Positions 1 to 6,177 of a DNA stretch of 12,303 nucleotides are shown here, piece by piece (positions within the stretch are counted from its first letter, which is position 1; each line of letters begins with the position of its first letter). The position numbers were made by a program, and so were the translations under genes. Source of the stretch: Euryarchaeota archaeon UBA251 (GTDB lineage Archaea > Thermoplasmatota > Poseidoniia > Poseidoniales > Thalassarchaeaceae); the NCBI GenBank assembly GCA_002497905.1, contig DAFJ01000040.1, positions 1 through 12,303 of the forward strand. The letters run 5' to 3'. The notes below the pieces were generated by a model. That model worked only from the letters and a program-made list of their open reading frames with translations. It was not told where the DNA came from and did not search any database.

Positions 1-1
1 T

Positions 2-715
2 ACGGGCAGTATCCCTCGTGGATTCTCCATCCTCGCATCAGGAAATGCAGGTGCTGGAATGGACCTTTTCGCGAAACAGTTTGCTTCAGTCGCAGAGGAT
101 CCAGAGAATACTATTTTGATATCCACTTCAGAGACCTCAAATGAAATCCTTTCTGTCTATAGAAAGTATGACTGGCCAACGGATATCCGAGTTCGTACAA
201 TGGGGGAGGAGTACAATACTGAGGTCCTAACCCGGGAACTTGCAGCCTCTAGATATCGTATTGAGGGTTTCACTTTGTCGGACATACAGAAGCTTGCACA
301 GACCCGCTTCGTAGAGCAGAAGAATCACGATTTCTTAACAGATCTTGCTACGCAAGTCATGTCTTTGGGACCATACTTCAGGGCTGTTATCGATAGCCTG
401 GATTTCTTCTATTCACGCTTTGACCCGGCACGTGTAACCTCAATGCTTCGGATTATGCAGGCTCATGCACAACGAAATCGTGGTTTACTTCTTCTGACTG
501 TTAGCGATCAGGCTGTTGAGAAGTCAACAGAACGTGAATTGATGGCTATCTGCGACATCGTCATGGAATTCGAAGTAGGTATGCGGGGAAGCGATTTCGA
601 TACTAGAATGGTCATTCGTCGGTTCAGAAATGCTCCTGAGAACCTTGCATTCATCACTTTCCGAGTGACTCCGGAGGAAGCAATTACTCCCGAGACCGTC
701 GAGCGTGTCGCTTGA
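2..715 (+). CDS. KaiC/ArlH-like RecA-superfamily protein with degenerate P-loop (5' partial)
   Basis: The frame is open from the left edge and ends at TGA 713-715, so the true start lies outside the window. The ATG at 59 falls inside the P-loop and is not a real start. The first visible residues (GSIPRG, then FSILASGNAGAGMD) align with the start of KaiC-type domains, a Gly-rich PRG turn, a beta strand and then Walker A. The expected GKT/GKS is Gly-Met-Asp here, so the phosphate-binding Lys and the Mg-binding Thr/Ser are missing. A Walker B-like strand follows at 383-409 (AVIDSLDFF), as in KaiC, RadA and ArlH (FlaH). Inference: a non-hydrolysing or regulatory RecA-fold protein. The stop overlaps the start of a pilin-like gene by one base, so a partner role for a pilus, archaellum-like or secretion machine is plausible, as for ArlH. 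A signalling KaiC homologue is the main alternative. The fold is fairly sure; the role is not. Confidence 0.75.
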   Translation, partial: TGSIPRGFSILASGNAGAGMDLFAKQFASVAEDPENTILISTSETSNEILSVYRKYDWPTDIRVRTMGEEYNTEVLTRELAASRYRIEGFTLSDIQKLAQTRFVEQKNHDFLTDLATQVMSLGPYFRAVIDSLDFFYSRFDPARVTSMLRIMQAHAQRNRGLLLLTVSDQAVEKSTERELMAICDIVMEFEVGMRGSDFDTRMVIRRFRNAPENLAFITFRVTPEEAITPETVERVA

Positions 716-1263
716 TGCGCCGAACCTTCAAGTCCGGTGTGGTGTACATCGGACATGTGGACCGAGTCGAGGAAGCGGATGGCGCAGTCAGCCCGGTAAT
801 TGCCACCGTGCTTCTTCTCGCCATCACAGTCCTCCTAACAAGTGGCATCTATCTGATGGTACAAGACGCAGTTCGCGTACCTGATAAGGGCATACCCTAC
901 AGCCAACTTTCATCTCAGTCTCTTGATAATGGGTTCCAAGTTGTACGTGTTACCGATTTGTCTACCGAACTCCTTACGGCGACTGTGAAGTACCAAATCA
1001 TCCCTCCTTCGACTAGCAATGCTTCGATGATTGAGGGTATGGTCAATGATGCCGATGTCTATGGCGCCATTGGTTCGAACGTGACATTCCAAGACCGTGA
1101 TGCTGGGTTAACCGTAAATCGTGGTGATTACTTCATACTGAATGCAACTGCACTCGGCTCAGAGGATGGCGATTGGACCTTCCGTCTCTTCTTCCTGGGT
1201 AGTGGGTCCCGTGGTGCTGCTGACCTTGGACAGGTTATCCTACCTCCAGTTGTTAACTCATGA
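715..1263 (+). CDS. Archaeal type IV pilin-like protein with class III signal sequence
   Basis: This is a 182-residue protein if read from the ATG at 715, which shares one base with the upstream stop (TGATG). An in-frame TTG at 712 is a poorer start. A 24-residue N-terminal part with basic residues is followed by AVSPVIA (residues 24-30) and an unbroken hydrophobic helix to about residue 49. This matches the archaeal pilin N-terminal domain (VSPVI plus hydrophobic segment). That pattern marks substrates of the archaeal prepilin peptidase, with cleavage expected close before VSPVI. The rest is about 130 residues rich in Thr, Ser, Asn and hydrophobics, consistent with a beta-rich outward domain, and I recognise no named domain in it. 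No clear Shine-Dalgarno site precedes it, so translation probably depends on the gene in front. It is likely a filament subunit or minor pilin. A membrane-anchored surface protein using the same sorting route is the alternative. Confidence 0.78.
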   Translation: MRRTFKSGVVYIGHVDRVEEADGAVSPVIATVLLLAITVLLTSGIYLMVQDAVRVPDKGIPYSQLSSQSLDNGFQVVRVTDLSTELLTATVKYQIIPPSTSNASMIEGMVNDADVYGAIGSNVTFQDRDAGLTVNRGDYFILNATALGSEDGDWTFRLFFLGSGSRGAADLGQVILPPVVNS

Positions 1264-1307
1264 TTCCGAGCGAAGGATGAAGCCTATCGGCTAAGTGAAT
1301 TGGCCTA

Positions 1308-2558
1308 ATGGCCGCGGACATGATGGGTCATTCAGGCGATTCAACAATCCGAATTAAGCCGAAAACGGTGGGTTCGATTGAGTGGAATCTTGCTCCGTCG
1401 AAATCCCATATGATTCGTTGGCTATTGTTGGCTGCAATTTCGGATGGATCTACAGTGATTAGATTCAATGGTTCCCCTGGCGAAGACATCCAATCTATGG
1501 CACGATGCTTGGAACAATTAGGTGTAGTAATCACTCGTAATCCAGAATATTGGGTAGTTGACGGGCGACATGCACTGGAATTAACAGCTCCTGATACCGT
1601 GGTTAACTGCGGTAATTCAGGGACCTCTCTTCGTCTCCTTCTTCCTTATGCTTCCTCTTTCGATGTACCCGTTATGGTCGATGGTGACCATACTCTGCGT
1701 AGTAGGAATCTTCCAACATTGACTACAGCCCTCATTAATCTTGGAGCCGAAATTAGTCCTCTTAATGAGCCAGATTCACTTCCATGCATCGTTAAAGGTC
1801 CTCTAGAATCATCGTCTATCGATATCGATGTGTCTATGTCCAGCCAACCTCTTTCTTCCATCCTATTTGCCATGCCTCGTGTATCGGCCCCGGTTGATGT
1901 TGACATTCATGGTTCTGCAGTTTCCCGCAGACATGCGGAGTTAAGCTTCAGGATTGCGGCAGAAACTGGTTCCTCAAACAGTTGGGATGCAACTATGGAT
2001 TCTATCCATCTAGAACCATGGTCCCCTGTGGTTCCAAATAATGTGAATATCCCGGGTGATATGAGCCTAATTTCGTTCGGATTACTTTTCGCACGTCTAC
2101 ACGATGCGGAAATCACTATTCCTCGTCTTCCTGCGGATAATGATGGCCTTGGATCTGAAATTCTACTTGATTTGATGAATTCACCCCAACATAATCCCTT
2201 AGATATTGATCTGAGGGATGCCAATGATCTTCTTCCACCTCTGGCAGCTTTTCTGGCGATTGGTCCAGGTGGTCGTCTTCGAAATGCATCTCATGCACGG
2301 TACAAAGAGTCAAACCGGATCCGTCGTTCTGTCGAACTTCTTTCGCAGTTCGGTCTCAAAATCGAGGAGATGGAGGATGGTATCCAATGTGTGGGCGGCC
2401 AATCTCCTGTTGAGCCATCTTCAATTGTGGATGTACACGGGGACCATAGGCTTTCGATGACTGCGATTTGCCTTGCAACAAAAGTGGGAGGAACTATCGG
2501 AGATACAGGTGTATGGGAAATAACTGATCCGGATTTCCTCAAGCGTGTCGTCTCTTGA
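1308..2558 (+). CDS. aroA: 3-phosphoshikimate 1-carboxyvinyltransferase (EPSP synthase)
   Basis: AroA joins shikimate-3-phosphate and phosphoenolpyruvate to form EPSP, the sixth step of the shikimate pathway to chorismate and aromatic amino acids, in the cytoplasm. The 416 residues are close to family length. Visible signatures are APSKSH (K32 and S33, binding substrate phosphate), GNSGT (102-106), DGDHTLRSR (125-133, with R133 at the position of E. coli R124), SSQ (178-180), DANDLLP (304-310, with D307 at the catalytic Asp), KESNR (333-337) and HGDHR (377-381). The usual Pro after RxR is Asn. The C-terminal Lys that binds PEP in the E. coli enzyme (K411) is Ile405 here; from memory, other archaeal enzymes also vary there. 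ATG 1308 is the first start after an in-frame stop at 1296; ATGs at 1320 and 1323 cannot be excluded, and no strong ribosome site is visible. It lies 44 bases after the pilin gene with no other shikimate gene in view. Confidence 0.95.
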   Translation: MAADMMGHSGDSTIRIKPKTVGSIEWNLAPSKSHMIRWLLLAAISDGSTVIRFNGSPGEDIQSMARCLEQLGVVITRNPEYWVVDGRHALELTAPDTVVNCGNSGTSLRLLLPYASSFDVPVMVDGDHTLRSRNLPTLTTALINLGAEISPLNEPDSLPCIVKGPLESSSIDIDVSMSSQPLSSILFAMPRVSAPVDVDIHGSAVSRRHAELSFRIAAETGSSNSWDATMDSIHLEPWSPVVPNNVNIPGDMSLISFGLLFARLHDAEITIPRLPADNDGLGSEILLDLMNSPQHNPLDIDLRDANDLLPPLAAFLAIGPGGRLRNASHARYKESNRIRRSVELLSQFGLKIEEMEDGIQCVGGQSPVEPSSIVDVHGDHRLSMTAICLATKVGGTIGDTGVWEITDPDFLKRVVS

Positions 2559-2564
2559 CTTCTT

Positions 2565-4157
2565 TTACGCGGTTCTGATTCGGACCATGGTATGGTCATC
2601 CTCTCCAGTGGGCGGGTCTTTCCAATCTGGATCTCCTGGAAGTACGAGGTTACTACCTATGCCATCAAGGGTTTCAGCGAGTTTCAACTGCACATCTGAG
2701 AGTTCCTTCCATGGGACTGAACCGCTGCGCAGCCTGAACCAACGTTTCAGGGTATGAGCTGCCCTAACACTACGTCTCCATAAGCGAAGGTGGAGGCGTG
2801 CTCCTACCGCCCATAGAGGCATGATGATGAATGTTAGTAACGGCCATGGTATCGATGTTATCGAATTCTCAAGGGCTCCAAGGACTCCATGGCCTAGAAT
2901 ATCCCAGATTGGACTTGAACTCGATGCTAGGAGCCAAGCTACAGGGAATGAGATGAGGAACCACCATATTGGAAGAAGCATGACAGCAATTGCAATTTTC
3001 TTAGTACCAAGGGCATAAGGCTCGTCTATGGCTGCTTTGGTTGCAATTGGCCCAGCAATCCTGTATGGAGGGTATGAACCGATTAGAGCACTCCAAGTGA
3101 TTAGACCAAGCATCCAGACCCAGCACCATATGAATTGTAACATTGCCGATAACATACCAAGGAATCCTGGCCTCCTATTTCGATCATAGAGTTCGTGTTC
3201 CTCAAGTCCATAGGATTGCATTAATTGAGCATGATTCTCTACCTTCGATCGTAGATATTGTGCTTTCTCAGGCGATTTCTCTGATAGATGAAGCCATGCT
3301 GCACGCATTCGCCGTGCACCAAGAACAGCTTCTTCGAAGGTGGCGGCTTCCGTCCGTCCAATAGCCCGATTCCGATGAACTGAGAGTAATCCTCTGGTTC
3401 TCCAGAGTAGTCGCCGGTCTTCCCATGACTCTAATCCATGACTCGTGCGTTGTAGTTCGCCTCCTAGGTCACCTGTGACAGCGATGACCCATGCGCGATC
3501 AGCAGCTTCCTCAATACCAAATTCCTCAATGGATTCCTTGGTTGGATTTGGCGCCCCTTCTTCTTCAGGAAGGGGGGGCAGTTCCATCACTGGATGTACC
3601 TCTACTAAGGCTCTCTCCCTGAATTGGTTAGGATTAGAGTAATGTAGGCCGATAGGGACGATACAGGGGTCCGGTTTCCCTTCTTTACGTGCACGTCTTA
3701 GTGCAAGCAATATCATGCGGGCTGGGCCGGTCTTGACCCGTTCTGGTTGACTTGAGAGATGTGATACACCCTCGGGAAAAATCACGCAATTTCCCCCTTC
3801 TACAAGGATGTCTGCGACCGTTTCGATTACTGCCTGATTACCCTTTTTTTGGTTCCCATCGATCTTATCTTTATCTATAGACCGATATATTGGTCTTGCC
3901 CCAGCGGCCTTCATCATACGTCCGAGAATTGGTACGGAGAATAGGGTGTGCTTGGCAATGAATGTAATTCGCCCAGGTAAAGTAGAAATCATCACCAATG
4001 GATCAATGAGTGAACCAGGATGCCATGCAGCGAACAGAACCCCTCTGCCTTCTGGAATGCGATCGGTCTCTATGGCTCCATGCTCTCTGAACCATGTCTC
4101 ACTAACTTCCTTCGCCAGCCAGCGGACTGCCCGATATCCTACAGGGGTGTCCTCCAT
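2565..4157 (-). CDS. PlsC-fold acyltransferase of the Sct1/Gpt2-like glycerolipid group, with membrane-spanning C-terminus
   Basis: This is a 530-residue protein if started at ATG 4157, which follows a GTGAGG site; the TTG one codon earlier is less likely. The N-terminal half has the acyltransferase blocks: AWHPGSLIDP (45-53), FIAKHTLF (66-73) followed by GARPIYR (86-92), IFPEG (126-130) and VPIGLHY (167-173). The active-site His46 and Asp52 are separated by five residues, not four. That is the spacing of yeast Sct1/Gpt2 glycerol-3-phosphate acyltransferases and their bacterial relatives (HPNSLLD type). The C-terminal half has about three hydrophobic segments (333-361, 387-410, 436-452) and then a basic stretch, which suggests a membrane enzyme. 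Expected activity is transfer of a fatty acyl group to glycerol-3-phosphate or a related acceptor. It lies 59 bases after mutL on the same strand, with a terminator-like hairpin between them. The superfamily is sure; the substrate is not. Confidence 0.88.
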   Translation of the reverse strand: MEDTPVGYRAVRWLAKEVSETWFREHGAIETDRIPEGRGVLFAAWHPGSLIDPLVMISTLPGRITFIAKHTLFSVPILGRMMKAAGARPIYRSIDKDKIDGNQKKGNQAVIETVADILVEGGNCVIFPEGVSHLSSQPERVKTGPARMILLALRRARKEGKPDPCIVPIGLHYSNPNQFRERALVEVHPVMELPPLPEEEGAPNPTKESIEEFGIEEAADRAWVIAVTGDLGGELQRTSHGLESWEDRRLLWRTRGLLSVHRNRAIGRTEAATFEEAVLGARRMRAAWLHLSEKSPEKAQYLRSKVENHAQLMQSYGLEEHELYDRNRRPGFLGMLSAMLQFIWCWVWMLGLITWSALIGSYPPYRIAGPIATKAAIDEPYALGTKKIAIAVMLLPIWWFLISFPVAWLLASSSSPIWDILGHGVLGALENSITSIPWPLLTFIIMPLWAVGARLHLRLWRRSVRAAHTLKRWFRLRSGSVPWKELSDVQLKLAETLDGIGSNLVLPGDPDWKDPPTGEDDHTMVRIRTA

Positions 4158-4198
4158 CAATCCTCACTAAGGATGCACACACAAAGCCTGTTCGGCTG

Positions 4199-4219
4199 AA
4201 AAACCACAATGGGTGGTTA
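4199..4219 (-). terminator. Hairpin plus T-run at the mutL stop codon
   Basis: On the minus strand AACCAC (4218-4213) and GTGGTT (4207-4202) form a 6-bp stem with a 5-base loop. The stem leads straight into five T residues (4203-4199, partly in the 3' arm). The mutL TAA stop (4219-4217) overlaps the 5' arm. Archaeal RNA polymerase stops mainly on U-runs, so this could end or attenuate transcription between mutL and the acyltransferase gene. The stem is short, so the call is tentative. Confidence 0.45.
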
Positions 4220-6163
4220 TCCTAGACGCCCAAAATGGTCGTCCATCTCATTGATGCCTATTCTAAGTACAGTAGGTCGGCCGTGAACACAGGCCCACGG
4301 ATTGTGGATTGTACCCATGTCTGCTAGGAGACGACGCATTTCAGCGATTTCTAATCGCTGGTTTGCCTTCACTGCCCCACGACAAGATCGCATGAAAGCA
4401 ATATCATCTTGCAGACGTTCAACACTATCAAGCATCATCCCTTCAGTAGTAGATAGGTCTGTGAGAAGATCTCGAATAAATCCCTGAAGACGCTCATCGC
4501 CTATGAGGAGTCTTGGTACACTCAAGAGACGTCGAGCCTCTTCATCGAATTCTAGACCGAGTTTTTTCAATAGTTCCCGATATCCCTCGACAATCTGTAT
4601 CTGTGATGGACTCAGTTCTAGTTCGAGAGGGGAAATGAGATTTTGCGCCTCCCAAGATGTCATTTCGTTACGGAGGCGTTCGTAACGAATCCGCTCATGG
4701 AGAGCATGTTGATCAATGATGAAGAGTTCATCTCCACCTTGTGCTAAGATGTAGGTATCTGCAAATTGTGCTAGAGGTTCCATCGCAGGTACATTCGTCT
4801 TTTGATTACTATGTGCTGGCTCATCCATTGGGGATACAGGGTCTCCATGATTTGAATGTCGATGGAGGTGTCTTTCTTCGCTTGACAACGCTGGTGCGAT
4901 TGGACTTGAGTCCATGCCTGGAAGAGTAGCCTGAGGGGTAGGTGAAATCGATACAGGCCGAGGTCGTTCATGTTGGGATTCTGATGGAGATATTGGTTGA
5001 CTGAATCTACTTTGGACGGAAGTCGCAGCAGTCATCCAAGATGGTTGAGCCGGCGGAACTCTAGGTGGAACTATGCGTTCTTTCACTTCAGTACTGGTTT
5101 CGGTTAACCTTTCTACTGCTCCTAGTGGTTGGTTTGGAGCAGATGGGGCACCTGTGGGTATGTCGAGAAGCGTGTGTGCAATGGCTCGTTCCAGACGTTC
5201 TAGGACTCGCCACGAGTTCCGTAGTCGGACTTCACGTTTTGTAGGATGTACGTTGACATCTACCTCTTCTGCTGGTAAATCGAGGAACAATACACACATT
5301 GGGTGACGGCCCACCATCAATCGAGAATGGTATCCTCTCCGAATTGATTGAAGAAAGTCAGTGGCTGCGACTGATCTGTCGTTGACGAATATATGGATGT
5401 CATCGGTTCGCCCTCTATCTATCGATGGAGGAGAAATCCAACCTCTCCATCGCTCATCTCCGGGTGCTTCATCGTCACTCGATGGGGGTTTGAGTGGGAT
5501 TAAGCGCTCAGATATCCCGCCAAGTATATCGAAGAGTCGGTCCTCAGGTTGTTCGACTGATGGTGAGGTTAGGGTTGTTCTTCCGTCAACCTCGATGCTG
5601 AAGTTTACCTCTGGGTGAGCCAGAGTATAGGCGGTGACAACATCTACTACAGCTGCACTTTCTGTTGTAGGTCGCCGTTGGAAGGCCATTCTGGCAGGTA
5701 CAGCTGCGAAGATTTCCTCTACTTCGATACTCGTTCCGTCTGCCATCCCAGTTGGCTGAACACTTCCGACATTACCGTTTACAACCTCAATTACTGCACC
5801 ATCAGCACCTGTTTGACGTGACCGAATGGTTAGTTTGCTAACTGAGCCGACAGCCGCAAGGGCTTCACCTCGGAAACCGAGGGTGTTGATGGATGCTAGG
5901 TCATCGGAATTGCGTAGTTTACTAGTTGCGTGACGATTTATTGCAAGAGGTAACTCTTCAGGAGGGATGCCATGCCCATCGTCTTCGACGAGAATACGTT
6001 GAAATCCTCCGTTCTCTATTACAATCCGGATTCGTCTTGCTCCAGCATCAATACTGTTCTCCACTAGTTCCTTTACGACTTGAGCCGGTCTTTCGACGAC
6101 TTCACCTGCAGCAATCCGTCCGATTGTGGCTTCATCAAGTTGGATAATCGGAGTTCGTTCCAT
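4217..6163 (-). CDS. mutL: DNA mismatch repair protein MutL (endonuclease-type)
   Basis: MutL couples mismatch recognition by MutS to strand processing. The protein is 648 residues from ATG 6163, which gives the standard start (MERTPIIQLD, then IAAGEVVERP). An upstream in-frame TTG at 6184 lies inside mutS and is rejected. The GHKL ATPase domain shows KELVEN (31-36, general base E32), DDGHGI (61-66), TSKL (80-83) and GFRGEAL (96-102). A Pro/Ser-rich linker spans about 335-460. The C-terminal domain has DQHALHERIRYE (484-495), an exact DQHA-x2-E-x4-E metal motif, plus SCR (593-595), CVHGRP (625-630) and FGR (644-646). This is the full endonuclease set, absent from E. coli MutL. QNLISP (507-512) matches the clamp-binding motif of bacterial MutL. 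The ATG is five bases after the mutS stop. This is bacterial-type repair, which marine Euryarchaeota are thought to have acquired. Confidence 0.97.
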   Translation of the reverse strand: MERTPIIQLDEATIGRIAAGEVVERPAQVVKELVENSIDAGARRIRIVIENGGFQRILVEDDGHGIPPEELPLAINRHATSKLRNSDDLASINTLGFRGEALAAVGSVSKLTIRSRQTGADGAVIEVVNGNVGSVQPTGMADGTSIEVEEIFAAVPARMAFQRRPTTESAAVVDVVTAYTLAHPEVNFSIEVDGRTTLTSPSVEQPEDRLFDILGGISERLIPLKPPSSDDEAPGDERWRGWISPPSIDRGRTDDIHIFVNDRSVAATDFLQSIRRGYHSRLMVGRHPMCVLFLDLPAEEVDVNVHPTKREVRLRNSWRVLERLERAIAHTLLDIPTGAPSAPNQPLGAVERLTETSTEVKERIVPPRVPPAQPSWMTAATSVQSRFSQPISPSESQHERPRPVSISPTPQATLPGMDSSPIAPALSSEERHLHRHSNHGDPVSPMDEPAHSNQKTNVPAMEPLAQFADTYILAQGGDELFIIDQHALHERIRYERLRNEMTSWEAQNLISPLELELSPSQIQIVEGYRELLKKLGLEFDEEARRLLSVPRLLIGDERLQGFIRDLLTDLSTTEGMMLDSVERLQDDIAFMRSCRGAVKANQRLEIAEMRRLLADMGTIHNPWACVHGRPTVLRIGINEMDDHFGRLG

Positions 6164-6177
6164 TTGGTTCACTCCTC
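6164..6177 (-). promoter_or_regulatory. mutL ribosome binding site built from the last two codons of mutS
   Basis: On the minus strand the final two Glu codons of mutS (GAG GAG, 6177-6172) form a strong Shine-Dalgarno sequence. It is followed by the mutS TGA (6171-6169) and five bases before the mutL ATG at 6163. The spacing of eight bases suits initiation. This decides the mutL start and implies translational coupling of the two genes. Confidence 0.75.

Noticed and set aside
59..61. ATG 59 as the start of the first gene
   Set aside because: The open frame continues to the window edge and encodes the beginning of a KaiC-type domain, so this Met is internal.
1281..1292. Inverted repeat AGCC/GGCT between the pilin gene and aroA
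   Set aside because: It is a four-base stem with no T-run; such repeats are expected by chance.
2559..2568. T-rich stretch after the aroA stop as an aroA terminator
   Set aside because: It is short, broken by C, and overlaps the end of the convergent gene. It may work, but cannot be supported.
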